Origin: an uncultured Clostridia bacterium
GTDB lineage: Bacteria; Bacillota; Clostridia; Christensenellales; Aristaeellaceae
Length of the DNA: 64,000 nt
Assembly (NCBI GenBank): GCA_947624355.1
Contig: CANQKI010000003.1
Coordinates: forward strand, 1 to 64,000
Reading direction: 5' to 3'
Shown one piece after another: positions 10,345-19,742 of the stretch (the first letter of the stretch is position 1; the number at the start of each line of letters is the position of its first letter). The notes beneath the pieces were generated by a model, which was given only the letters and a program-made list of their open reading frames with translations, was not told the origin of the DNA and ran no database searches. A program made the translations under genes and the position numbers.

Positions 10345-11850
10345 TTATCCGATTCCGTATGCTTTCCTGGCGTCCCAGAGGGAGGCAATCTGCTGCTCGC
10401 CGTTCAGTTCGATCTGGCCGTATTTCCGTTCACCCACGGCCCCGGCCAGGCCGTGCCACAGGCTGCCCAGGGCGGCGGCCTCCCAGGGAGCATGATTGAC
10501 CAGCAGAGCCGCGATGACCCCGCAGAGCACGTCGCCGCTGCCGCCCTTGGCCAGGGCGGGCGTACCGGAAGCATTGAGGGCAAAGGCCGTACCCCGCTCT
10601 CCCGCATAGGCCAGCACGGAAACGTCGCCCTTGAGCAGGGCCGTACAGCCGTATTTTTCCCGCAGGGTCCGGGCGGCGGCAAAACGGGCGGCCGTGACGG
10701 CCGCGTTTTCGGTATGCAGCAGCCGCGCCGCCTCGCCGGGGTGGGGCGTGATGACGGCCTTTTCCCCCAGCGTTTGTTCATGACGGGCCAGCAGGTTCAG
10801 CGCGTCGGCGTCCCAGACGGAGGGCCGATCGGGATCATACAGCGCCCGGATATTCTGCCAGATTTCTTCCCCGTCCGTCAGTCCGGGGCCCAGGGCCAGC
10901 ACGTCGTGAGCGGGCGGGTTCTGGACGGCCTTTGCAATATCCACGCACATGGCGTTGGGTACGGCGGATTGCAGAATGGGCATGATCTCCCGGGGACAGG
11001 CTACCGTCGTGCGGCCCGCCCCCGCGGTGACGGCGGCCCTGGCGCACATGATGGCGGCCCCCGCCATGCCCAGGCTGCCCGCGTAAATCAGCACCCGGCC
11101 GAAATCTCCCTTGTGGGCGTTCAGCTTCCGGGGCGCGAGCCTGCGGAGCAGGGGCGGCAGAAGCAAAGTACAGTCCGGCTCCCGGTCGTCGGGCAGAAGC
11201 CCCGCCATGTCCCACAGGCCGATATCGGCGATTTCGATTTTTCCCACGGCTTCCCGATCGCCCGTCAGGTAAAGGCCGGGCTTGGGGGCATGGAAGGTGA
11301 CGGTAACGGCAGCGCGGATGCAGGCATCCGGCACGCAGACCCCCGTTTCCCCGTCCATGCCGCTGGGAATATCCACGGCCAGGACGGGCACGCCGCTTGC
11401 ATTGGCGGCACGGATAAGAGCGGTTATCTTTCCGTCCGGCGCGCCCTTCAGCCCCGTACCCAGCAGCGCGTCCACCATTGCGTCGCAGGACGGCAGCGCC
11501 CCGCCGTCATAAAAATCAATGGCGATGCCCGGAATCTGCCGAACCCATTGCAGCTGGGTTTTCGCTTCCTCCGTTTTGGGTTCGGCCGTCAAAAGGATGT
11601 GGGCCGCGCCGCCCCGCTGATGAAACAGCCGGGCCGCGGCCATCCCGTCCCCGCCGTTATTGCCGGGGCCGCACAGAAACAGCACACGCTTGCCCGCGCA
11701 GCCCCCCAGCATGCTTTCCAGTGCGTCCGTCACGGCCTCCGCCGCGTGCTCCATCAGCAGCAGCGAAGGAACGCCCCGGGAAAAGGCGTTTTGTTCCGTC
11801 CGCTTCATATCCCGGGGCGTCAGCACAGGCAGCATTTCCCTGTCGTTCAT
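10345..11850 (-). CDS. nnr: Bifunctional NAD(P)H-hydrate epimerase/dehydratase
   Basis: FLCGPGNNGGDGMAAARLF N-domain; ALNASGTPALAKGGSGDVLCGVIAALL C-domain. Confidence 0.93.
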   Translation of the reverse strand: MNDREMLPVLTPRDMKRTEQNAFSRGVPSLLLMEHAAEAVTDALESMLGGCAGKRVLFLCGPGNNGGDGMAAARLFHQRGGAAHILLTAEPKTEEAKTQLQWVRQIPGIAIDFYDGGALPSCDAMVDALLGTGLKGAPDGKITALIRAANASGVPVLAVDIPSGMDGETGVCVPDACIRAAVTVTFHAPKPGLYLTGDREAVGKIEIADIGLWDMAGLLPDDREPDCTLLLPPLLRRLAPRKLNAHKGDFGRVLIYAGSLGMAGAAIMCARAAVTAGAGRTTVACPREIMPILQSAVPNAMCVDIAKAVQNPPAHDVLALGPGLTDGEEIWQNIRALYDPDRPSVWDADALNLLARHEQTLGEKAVITPHPGEAARLLHTENAAVTAARFAAARTLREKYGCTALLKGDVSVLAYAGERGTAFALNASGTPALAKGGSGDVLCGVIAALLVNHAPWEAAALGSLWHGLAGAVGERKYGQIELNGEQQIASLWDARKAYGIG

Positions 11851-12227
11851 GTCTTTTCCCTTTCCGCGATGGCCACCGCGGCGGCCATGCCGTTTTCGTG
11901 GGTAATGGACAGATGCAGCGTATGAATATTCCGTTGGCCGGCCAGGTGGGCAAAATCCCCCCGCAGGTCATAATAGGGCGCGCCGAATTTATCGTGCAGC
12001 ACGCAGATGCCCGCGATGTCCCCGCCCGAAAGGCCAACCCCCAGCGCTTTCGCCAGAGCCTCCTTGGCGGCAAAAATCCCCGCCATGGAGGCGGCGGCGC
12101 ACTTGCCCCGGGTCTCGATGTATTCCTGCTCCTCGGGGGCGAAATACCGGCCCAGGAAGCGGCCGTCCTGCAGTAATTGTTCCATGCGCGAAATTTCGCA
12201 CAGGTCGATGCCGATGCCCACAATCAT
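11847..12227 (-). CDS. acpS: Holo-[acyl-carrier-protein] synthase
   Basis: MIVGIGIDLCEISRM; FAAKEALAKALG; SITHENGMAAAVAIAE; 4-nt overlaps with both neighbours. Confidence 0.93.
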   Translation of the reverse strand: MIVGIGIDLCEISRMEQLLQDGRFLGRYFAPEEQEYIETRGKCAAASMAGIFAAKEALAKALGVGLSGGDIAGICVLHDKFGAPYYDLRGDFAHLAGQRNIHTLHLSITHENGMAAAVAIAEREKT

Positions 12228-13186
12228 ACGCTTGCGTACAAAAGCGCGTTGGCGATGGCCCGGGCCGTCACCTCGGCCGCCGCCGCGCAGAGCTTGACGA
12301 AATTGACCTCGGCCCCCGAGCGGCCGGTGGCCAGGGCAAACATGGTATCGCCGTCCATCTGCGTGTGCACGGGACGGATGGTGCGGGCCAGGCCGTCGTG
12401 GCTCACGTCCGCCAGACGGTTGCACTGTTCCTTCGTCAGCTTGCAGTCCACGGCCACCACCCCGATGGTGGTGTTGCTGCCGGGAGCGGGAATGCGAATC
12501 TGCTGGGGCGCGGGGGCCTGGCCGTAAAGCAGGCCGTCGGCCAGGACGGGGGTACCATCCGGCATATGGGCGCAGCCCAGCACCTGGTTGGTTTCGGGGT
12601 GATACACGTCTCCCACCGCGTTGACTGCCACCACGGCCCCCACGGTGACGCCCTCGGGCAGGGTGATGGAGGCGGAGCCGACGCCGCTGTCCTGGGGAAT
12701 GGCGGAGGGCACCAGCTTGCCCACCGTGGCCCCCGTTCCCGCGCCCACCCGGCCCTGGGCCATCTGCTTGCCCGCGTTCATGCAGGCGGCCCGGCCCATG
12801 GCGGCGTCGGGACGGATGTTCGGGTCCCCCACGCTCAGGTCATAGAGCACGGCGGCGGGCACAATGGGCACCCTGGCCGCGCCCATATCCATGCCGCAGC
12901 CCATCTGCTCCAGGTAGCGCATCACGCCGCCCGCCGCGTCCAGGCCGAAAGCGCTGCCGCCGGAAAGCACGACCGCGTTGACCCTTTCCACCAAATTGCC
13001 CGGGCGCAGCAGATCGGTTTCCCGGGTGCCCGGGGCCGCGCCGCGGACGGATACGCCCCCAACGGCCCCCTCCTTCCGGCACAGTACCACGGTAACCCCC
13101 GTGCGGCCGGATTTACTGTCGGCGTGGCCCACGCGGATGCCGTGGACAGCCGTAATATCGCCGGGATAAGGATTCATCAAAAGCAC
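12224..13186 (-). CDS. P1 family peptidase (DmpA/S58-like)
   Basis: ITAVHGIRVGHADS; VLSGGSAFGLDAAGGVMRYLE. Confidence 0.9.
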   Translation of the reverse strand: MLLMNPYPGDITAVHGIRVGHADSKSGRTGVTVVLCRKEGAVGGVSVRGAAPGTRETDLLRPGNLVERVNAVVLSGGSAFGLDAAGGVMRYLEQMGCGMDMGAARVPIVPAAVLYDLSVGDPNIRPDAAMGRAACMNAGKQMAQGRVGAGTGATVGKLVPSAIPQDSGVGSASITLPEGVTVGAVVAVNAVGDVYHPETNQVLGCAHMPDGTPVLADGLLYGQAPAPQQIRIPAPGSNTTIGVVAVDCKLTKEQCNRLADVSHDGLARTIRPVHTQMDGDTMFALATGRSGAEVNFVKLCAAAAEVTARAIANALLYASV

Positions 13187-13195
13187 CTCGCTTTT

Positions 13196-14197
13196 TCAGG
13201 GCTGATACAGGCCAACCTTTTTGTAAACCTTGCGCAGCGTTTTCCGGGCCAGGGCCTGGGCGCGCTCGGCGTTATGGATCAGCATGGCGTTGAGGCCGTC
13301 CCTGTCCGCCAGGATTTCGGCGTGCCGCTGACGGATGGGCGTCAGTTCGCCGATCACCGTTTCGGCCACGGCTTCCTTGAGGGCCCCGTAGCCCAGGCCC
13401 TGCAGCTCCTGCGCCGCCGCTTCGGGGGTAATGTTTTTGAGGGCGGAAAGAATCACCAGCAGATTGGATACGCCAGGCTTGTTTTCCGGATCGTAACGGA
13501 TTTCGCCGTCGCTGTCCGTCACGGCGCGTTTGATCTTGCGGCGGATATCGTCCGGGCTGTCCAGGATGGCGATGTAGGTATCCTCCGGGTCGGATTTGCT
13601 CATTTTCTTCGTGGGCTCGCTGAGGCTCATGATCTTGGCGCTGGCCTTGCGGATGTAGGGCTCGGGGATGGTGAACACGTCGCCGTAAAGGGCGTTGAAC
13701 CGCTGGGCGATGTCCCGGCAGATTTCCACATGCTGCTTCTGGTCCACCCCCACGGGCACAATATCCGTCTGATACAGCAGGATATCCGAGGCCATCAGCA
13801 CGGGATAGGCAAAGAGGCCCACGTTGATATTATCCGCGTGCTTCTGGGACTTATCCTTGAACTGGGTCATACGGGACATTTCGCCCATGTAAGTGTAGCA
13901 GTTGAGAATCCAGGCCAGTTCCGCGTGGGCGGGCACATGGCTCTGGCAATAAATGATGTTTTTCTCGGGGTCCAGGCCGCAGGCCACGTACAGGGCGGCC
14001 AGGGAGGCCGTGCGTTTGCGAAGCTGGGCCGGGTCCTGCCGCACGGTGAGGGTGTGCAGATCGGCCATGCAGTAGAGGCAGTCCGCGTCCGGGAAGCCGC
14101 TGAAATTGCGCAGCGCGCCGATATAATTGCCCAATGTCAGGTTGCCCGATGGCTGGATACCCGAAAAGACCACCTTGCGTTTTTCCGTATTTTCCAT
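13196..14197 (-). CDS. trpS: Tryptophanyl-tRNA synthetase
   Basis: VFSGIQPSGNLTLGNYIGAL; KKMSKSDP. Confidence 0.96.
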   Translation of the reverse strand: MENTEKRKVVFSGIQPSGNLTLGNYIGALRNFSGFPDADCLYCMADLHTLTVRQDPAQLRKRTASLAALYVACGLDPEKNIIYCQSHVPAHAELAWILNCYTYMGEMSRMTQFKDKSQKHADNINVGLFAYPVLMASDILLYQTDIVPVGVDQKQHVEICRDIAQRFNALYGDVFTIPEPYIRKASAKIMSLSEPTKKMSKSDPEDTYIAILDSPDDIRRKIKRAVTDSDGEIRYDPENKPGVSNLLVILSALKNITPEAAAQELQGLGYGALKEAVAETVIGELTPIRQRHAEILADRDGLNAMLIHNAERAQALARKTLRKVYKKVGLYQP

Positions 14198-14544
14198 AAA
14201 ACATCCTATCCTTCCGTCTGCTGGCACACAGAAATTTCCACGCTTATTTTACCACGTTTTTTCTTTCATGTAAAGCGTCGGCGGGATGGGCGCGGTTTTT
14301 TTGATTTTTCTGTTTTCAAACGGGCAGAATCGGTGTATAATCATCCTGCGGAGCGTCGCAAAACCGAGTGGATTCCATGAGGCGGAGCGGCGGCGCGCGG
14401 AAAAACAATCGTTTCCTTGCGGGCAGGGATGCGTCCTGGCCCAAGAGCGGAAGGAGGATAAGCCATGAAGACAAAGCTTTCGGGAGCATAGCGGCCTTTC
14501 GCTGTGCTCATTTTTACGCCCAGATTGCAAAGGAGCGGAACAAA

Positions 14545-14835
14545 ATGGCGGAAGAACGCATTGGGTTCGTGGGCATCGTAATAGAGGACCTTTCCCAGGC
14601 GGCGCGGGTCAATCAGGTGGTGGGTCAGTACCAAAGCCTGGTGACGGGCCGCATCGGCGTGCCCGACCACGAACGGAACCTGGCGGTCATCGGCCTGCTG
14701 GTGCGGGGCGAGGACACGCAGCTGGGCGCGTTCACCGGGCGGCTGGGCAACATTCCCGGCGTGCAGGTGAAAAGCGCCATGACCAAAACAAAAACGGAAA
14801 AGAAAGAAGGAAATTTCCATGAAAAAGATGATTAA
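14545..14835 (+). CDS. TM1266-family iron-only hydrogenase system putative regulator
   Basis: RIGFVGIVIEDLSQAARVNQVVGQYQSLVTGRIGVPDHE...IGLLVRG. Confidence 0.85.
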   Translation: MAEERIGFVGIVIEDLSQAARVNQVVGQYQSLVTGRIGVPDHERNLAVIGLLVRGEDTQLGAFTGRLGNIPGVQVKSAMTKTKTEKKEGNFHEKDD

Positions 14836-15781
14836 ACTGCTGGCCGCGCTGGCATTGGCCGCGGCGCTGACCCTGGTTTGCTGCTTTGCCGAGGAAGGGG
14901 ATACCCCCGTCCGGGTGGCGGGCCTCAACGGCCCCACGGGCATGGCCCTGGCCCACATGAACGCCCAGAACGACGGCACCTATGAATTCACCTTCCGGGG
15001 CGCGCCCGATCAGCTGAGCGCCGACATCATCCAGGGCAATGTGGATATCGCCGCCGTGCCCATCAACCTGGGCTCCGTGCTGTACAACAAAACCGAGGGC
15101 GGCGTGAAGGCCCTGTCCCTCATTACCCGGGGGATGCTGTACGTGCTGGAAAAGGGCGACACCATCCATTCCGTGGCCGACCTGGAGGGCAAGACCATCG
15201 TCACCGCCGGCCAGGGCGCCACGCCGGAATACGCATTCAATTTCATCCTGGACGCCAATGACGTGCACGCCGACCTGGAATTCCTGCCCGAGCACGCCGA
15301 GGTGACCACCCAGGCGGTGAGCGGCCTGGCGGACATCGTGCTGCTGCCCGAGCCCCATGTGACCAACCTGCTTATGAAGGATTCTTCCTTCCGGATCGCC
15401 CTGGACGTCACCGAGGAATTTGCCAAGGCCGCGGAAGCAAAGGGCTATGAAGACGCCCAGCTTTCCATGAGCGTGGTCATTGTGCGCAGCGCGTTTCTGG
15501 AAGAGCACCCCGAAAAGGTGGAAAAATTCCTGAGCGACCTGGAAGCCTCCATCGCCTTCGCAAACGAAAACGTGGCCGAGGCCGCCCAGGAAATCGAAAC
15601 CGCCGGCATCATCCCCAGCGCCAAGGTGGCCGAAACGGCCCTGCCCTCCTGCCGCCTGGTATTCGTGACGGGGGCGGATATGCAGGCCCAGGCCGCGCCC
15701 CTCTACGACATCCTGTTTGCCGCCAATCCCGCTTCCGTGGGCGGCAAAATCCCTGCCAACGATTATTACGTTCAGCAATAA
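14819..15781 (+). CDS. ABC transporter substrate-binding protein (NMT1/SsuA-like)
   Basis: Signal peptide; VAGLNGPTGMALAHM; overlaps upstream gene by 17 nt. Confidence 0.85.
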   Translation: MKKMIKLLAALALAAALTLVCCFAEEGDTPVRVAGLNGPTGMALAHMNAQNDGTYEFTFRGAPDQLSADIIQGNVDIAAVPINLGSVLYNKTEGGVKALSLITRGMLYVLEKGDTIHSVADLEGKTIVTAGQGATPEYAFNFILDANDVHADLEFLPEHAEVTTQAVSGLADIVLLPEPHVTNLLMKDSSFRIALDVTEEFAKAAEAKGYEDAQLSMSVVIVRSAFLEEHPEKVEKFLSDLEASIAFANENVAEAAQEIETAGIIPSAKVAETALPSCRLVFVTGADMQAQAAPLYDILFAANPASVGGKIPANDYYVQQ

Positions 15782-15787
15782 TTCCAA

Positions 15788-15838
15788 CTGAAAAAGCGCC
15801 CGGAGGCTTTCCAATAAGCTTTCGGACGCTTCTTTTTT
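15788..15838. terminator. Terminator between convergent genes
   Basis: AAGCGCCCGGAGGCTT...AAGCTTTCGGACGCTTCTTTTTT imperfect stem and T-tract. Confidence 0.6.
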
Positions 15839-15840
15839 GT

Positions 15841-16566
15841 TTAACGTTTTTTCATTTGCCGAAGGAAGAGCAGCACGGCGGCGATGAGCGTAACCAGGGC
15901 GTATCCCGCTACCCAGGCAAGGTGCGGCAGCATCGCCCTGCCGCTCAGCGCCGCCCGCTCCAGCTCCACCGCGTGGACGAAGGGCAAAAGATGCGCGATC
16001 TTTTCAAAGGTCCCGCCCACCAGATGCAGATCGAACCACACGCCGGACAGCCAGGCGGACAGATTGGTCAGCAGCGCCCCGCAGACGCCGCCCACCTGCT
16101 TATCGTTCAGCACGCTGCCGCAAAGAAGGCCCAGCGCAATGTAGAACACGGCCACAGGCAGCGAGGCCGGGAAAATCAGCAGCATCCGGAAGGACAGCCG
16201 CAGCCCCAGCAGAACGGAAACCAGGCCGCAAATTGCCGTTTGCGCCAGGCAGACGGGCAGAAGGGGCGCGGTGTAGCCCAGGATGAAATCGGCGGCGGTC
16301 ATGGGGGTGGTGTACAGCCGCTGCAAAAGGGCGCTGCCCCGGTCCCGGGCGATGAGCGTCGCGGAAAACAAGGTCATAAAGGACAGGCCAAATACCGCAA
16401 TGCCGGGGGCCAGGCGGGCAAGGCTGAATAACGCCACCGGGACATGCTGTTGGATCGTATGTAGAAGAAGCAGCAAAATCAGCGGGAAAGCCAGGCCGAA
16501 AAACAGGTTCAGCGGATCCCGGAGGATTTCCAGAACGCACCGCCGGGAAAAAGCGAGCAGCTTCAT
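15841..16566 (-). CDS. ABC-2 type transporter permease
   Basis: Multiple TM helices; follows the ATPase gene with a 4-nt overlap. Confidence 0.88.
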   Translation of the reverse strand: MKLLAFSRRCVLEILRDPLNLFFGLAFPLILLLLLHTIQQHVPVALFSLARLAPGIAVFGLSFMTLFSATLIARDRGSALLQRLYTTPMTAADFILGYTAPLLPVCLAQTAICGLVSVLLGLRLSFRMLLIFPASLPVAVFYIALGLLCGSVLNDKQVGGVCGALLTNLSAWLSGVWFDLHLVGGTFEKIAHLLPFVHAVELERAALSGRAMLPHLAWVAGYALVTLIAAVLLFLRQMKKR

Positions 16567-17291
16567 GCATTTTCCTCCTTCACGATACGCAGAAACGCTT
16601 CGTCCAGCCGATCCGCGCCTGCCCGGGCCTTGATTTCGTCCACTGTGCCGATTTCCAGCAGCCGCCCGGCCTTCATAATCCCCACCCGATCCGCCAGGGC
16701 CTCCGCCTCCTCCAGGTAATGGGTGGTCAAAATCACGGTGATTTTTCCTTTCATGGCGCGGATGAAATCCCACAGTTCACTCCGCGCCAGCACATCCAGC
16801 CCCAGGGTGGGTTCGTCCAGAAAGAGCACATGGGGCTCGCTCAGCAGCGCCATGGCGATGCTGAGCCGCCGCTGCCACCCGCCGGACAGCTTCCCCGCCC
16901 GCCTTTTTGCGATTCCGGAAAGGCCGAAGCGGGCCAGGGCTTCCCCGGTTTTAATTCGCGCTTCCTTTCTTGAAAAGCCGTGCGCCCCCGCCATCAGTTC
17001 CAGGTTTTCCCGGACGCTCAGGTTGGGGGCCACCGCCGTCTCCTGGGGCGACAGGGCGATCAGTTCCCTGACTGCCGCCGCCTCCCGGCAAACGCTTTTG
17101 CCCTCGATCAGCGCGTCCCCCGCATCCGGCCGGGCCAGGCAGGAAAGCAGGCGGATGGCCGTGGTCTTGCCCGCGCCGTTGACCCCCAGCAGGGCGAACA
17201 GCTCCCCCTGCCGGACGGAAAGGTTCAGGCGGTCCACGGCGACGGTATCCCGGTAGCGCTTGGTCAGGTCAATGGTCTGAACGGCTTCCAT
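16563..17291 (-). CDS. ABC transporter ATP-binding protein
   Basis: GVNGAGKTTAIRLL; LSGGWQRRLSIAMAL; LFLDEPTLGLD. Confidence 0.95.
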   Translation of the reverse strand: MEAVQTIDLTKRYRDTVAVDRLNLSVRQGELFALLGVNGAGKTTAIRLLSCLARPDAGDALIEGKSVCREAAAVRELIALSPQETAVAPNLSVRENLELMAGAHGFSRKEARIKTGEALARFGLSGIAKRRAGKLSGGWQRRLSIAMALLSEPHVLFLDEPTLGLDVLARSELWDFIRAMKGKITVILTTHYLEEAEALADRVGIMKAGRLLEIGTVDEIKARAGADRLDEAFLRIVKEENA

Positions 17292-17853
17292 GGATATCCT
17301 CCTTTTCATACCGGGCCCGGAGACCCAGGTACGCGTCCGTCAGCATCCGGCTGACCGTTTCCTCGTCCCAGGGCAGATAGGATGTGGCCAGCGTGACGGC
17401 GATGCCGTGGACGAACATCCACATTTCCGTGTGGAAAACCGCCGCAGCATCGTCGGTCAGGCCAGTGTTGCCCTTGATGATTTCCGCAATCTGCCCCCAT
17501 TCCCGGCCGGGGCCGATTTTTTCCCCCGTGCGGTCCCGCATGAAAAGCAGGCGGAACAGCTCCTTTTCCTCCCGGGCAAAGCGGATATAGCCCATGCCGC
17601 TGGCCTTGTAGGGGGGATACTGCCCCGCTTCCATTTCCAGGCGGAGGCACATTTGATACCGTTCGTCCGCCGCGGCAATGACCGCCTGCCGCACCTCCTC
17701 CATGCTTTCAAACAGGCTGAAGATGGGCCGGGAGGAGGCCCCCAGCCTTTCCCCCAGTGCCCGGGCCGTGACGGCCTCCATCCCCTGCTCCCGCACCATC
17801 TCCAGGGCGGCGGCGATGACCTCTTCCCGGGTAAATCTGCACTTTGGCGGCAT
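17269..17853 (-). CDS. TetR/AcrR family regulator
   Basis: FTREEVIAAALEMVREQGMEAVTARALGERLGAS. Confidence 0.9.
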   Translation of the reverse strand: MPPKCRFTREEVIAAALEMVREQGMEAVTARALGERLGASSRPIFSLFESMEEVRQAVIAAADERYQMCLRLEMEAGQYPPYKASGMGYIRFAREEKELFRLLFMRDRTGEKIGPGREWGQIAEIIKGNTGLTDDAAAVFHTEMWMFVHGIAVTLATSYLPWDEETVSRMLTDAYLGLRARYEKEDIHGSRSDH

Positions 17854-17873
17854 GCAATCCCTTCTTTCTAAAT

Positions 17874-17893
17874 CATATGTTATGCAACATATG
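17874..17893. promoter_or_regulatory. Candidate TetR operator palindrome
   Basis: CATATGTT-ATGC-AACATATG, perfect 8-bp arms, 20 bp upstream of the TetR start. Confidence 0.6.
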
Positions 17894-18012
17894 TTTTATT
17901 ATAATCCTGATTTTCACTTCTGTCAACCCTTTTCTTTGACATTTTGAACAAAAAGGCTTATCATAGAGATGACATTTCATGCCGCGTATTGACAGAACAG
18001 GAGGTTGATTTG

Positions 18013-18855
18013 ATGAATATCGGAATCCGCATGCACGACGTCGCGCCCGGCACCCTGGCCCAGCGGGCGGAGTTTGCGAAGGCCCAGGGCTTTTCCTGCG
18101 TTCATCTGGCCCTGAGCAAGGCGCTGGGGCCGCTCTATATGGAGCCCAGCGTGGCCACCCCGGGGCTGGCGGCGCAGGTAAAAAAAGACCTGGCCGGCCT
18201 GGACGTGGCCGTGCTGGGGTGCTACCTGAACCTGGCGCATCCCGACCACAGCGTGTACCGGCAGGCAGTGAAGCGGTATCAGGCGCATCTGGCCATGGCC
18301 CGCTGGCTGAACGCCGGGGTAGTGGGCACCGAAACGGATTACATCGATCCCGAGCGCCGCTATGACCTCGCCCTCAACCACACGGAGGACGCCCTCGACC
18401 TTTTTATCGACCGGCTTGCCCCCGTGGTGGAAATTGCGGAAAAAACCGGGGCCGTGCTGGCCATTGAGCCGGTGTACGCCCACATCGTATCCACCCCCAA
18501 GCGGGCCCGGAAGGTGCTGGACGCTTTCCATTCCCCCGCCCTGCGCATCATCTTCGATGCCGTGAACCTGCTTCACGCGGATAATTTCGACCGTCGGGAA
18601 CAGGTGCTGGACGAAGCCATGGATATTCTGCAGGACGAAATCGTTATCATGCACATGAAGGATTTCATCCCGGAAAACAGCGAACTGCGCAGCACGGCCT
18701 GCGGCCTGGGCGGCATGCAGTACGAAAAGCTGCTGCGCTTCGCCCTGGAAAAGAAGCCCGGCATTCAGATCACCCTGGAAAATACCCAGCCCGACAACGC
18801 CGAGCAGGCCCGGCTGCACCTGGAGCGCATTGCAGGCGAACTGACCGGGGCCTGA
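18013..18855 (+). CDS. Sugar phosphate isomerase/epimerase (xylose-isomerase-like TIM barrel)
   Basis: GAVLAIEPVYAH...LRIIFDAVNLL...IVIMHMKDF. Confidence 0.88.
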   Translation: MNIGIRMHDVAPGTLAQRAEFAKAQGFSCVHLALSKALGPLYMEPSVATPGLAAQVKKDLAGLDVAVLGCYLNLAHPDHSVYRQAVKRYQAHLAMARWLNAGVVGTETDYIDPERRYDLALNHTEDALDLFIDRLAPVVEIAEKTGAVLAIEPVYAHIVSTPKRARKVLDAFHSPALRIIFDAVNLLHADNFDRREQVLDEAMDILQDEIVIMHMKDFIPENSELRSTACGLGGMQYEKLLRFALEKKPGIQITLENTQPDNAEQARLHLERIAGELTGA

Positions 18856-18873
18856 CGTTTCCCGGCACAAAAG

Positions 18874-19725
18874 ATGAACGCTTCGGATACCTATCGGCAA
18901 TATCAGGATGCCCGGGACGCCGCCTGGCGCACGCTGCTGCGGTTTTCCGTGCGCGCCCTGCCCGCCGACGTATTTCGGATTGCGAAGGAGCTGGGGATTG
19001 CGGTGCATCCCCATCCCCTGCCGGCCGACGACCCCGCCCGGACGCTTCTTGGGCGGCTGCCCGGCCCGTCCGTATGCCGCGCGCTGCTCCTGGGCCGGGC
19101 GTGGCACGTTTATTTTCTTGTGCCTCTGGACGAAAACAGGCGGCGCTTCGCCCTGGCCCACGAATTGGGGCACATCATCCTGGGGCACGAAAAAACGGCC
19201 GTCCGCCCCGGCGTCCGCGCATTCAGAAGCAATGAAAACGCGGGCGACCTGATCGAAGATCCCCTGGACATCAGCGATTATGCCGCCGATATTTTCGCCA
19301 TCCGGCTGTTGGCCCCGGCCTGCGTGCTGCATGAAATGCATATCGACCGGCCGGGCCGAATTGCCGCCCTGTGCGGCCTGCCGCCCAAAGCGGCGGCCCT
19401 GCGCGGGGAGAGAATGGAGCTGCTCAACGCCCGGAACGCCTTTTTCAGCCATCCCCTGGAGCGGCAGGTTCGGGATCAATTTCTGCCTTTTATCCGGGGA
19501 TACGGCCAGGTTCCAACGGAATCCCGTCCGGCCTCTCCCCTTTCCATGCCTCTGCCCGAGCCGCGCAAAAAGGAGCCAGCGCCCATGGCCGCACCCGCGC
19601 CTGTGCAAGAATTGCCTCCGCCATCGCCGCCCGCGCCGCCGGCACGTCCGTCCATGGGGTTTTGGATTGTGCTTGGCGCGGCGCTACTGGCGGCCCTGCT
19701 GCTGATCATCATCCGATACGCCTGA
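18874..19725 (+). CDS. ImmA/IrrE-type metallopeptidase with Pro-rich linker and C-terminal TM helix
   Basis: FALAHELGHIILGHE zinc motif; Pro/Ala linker; MGFWIVLGAALLAALLLIIIRYA tail. Confidence 0.8.
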   Translation: MNASDTYRQYQDARDAAWRTLLRFSVRALPADVFRIAKELGIAVHPHPLPADDPARTLLGRLPGPSVCRALLLGRAWHVYFLVPLDENRRRFALAHELGHIILGHEKTAVRPGVRAFRSNENAGDLIEDPLDISDYAADIFAIRLLAPACVLHEMHIDRPGRIAALCGLPPKAAALRGERMELLNARNAFFSHPLERQVRDQFLPFIRGYGQVPTESRPASPLSMPLPEPRKKEPAPMAAPAPVQELPPPSPPAPPARPSMGFWIVLGAALLAALLLIIIRYA

Positions 19726-19742
19726 ATCACGAGGTGAAAGCC

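Noticed and set aside
14360-14540. Possible riboswitch upstream of the TM1266-like gene
   Set aside because: No conserved core of TPP, THF, ZTP, SAM, cobalamin, Moco or c-di-GMP riboswitches recognised; kept only as a remark in a finding.
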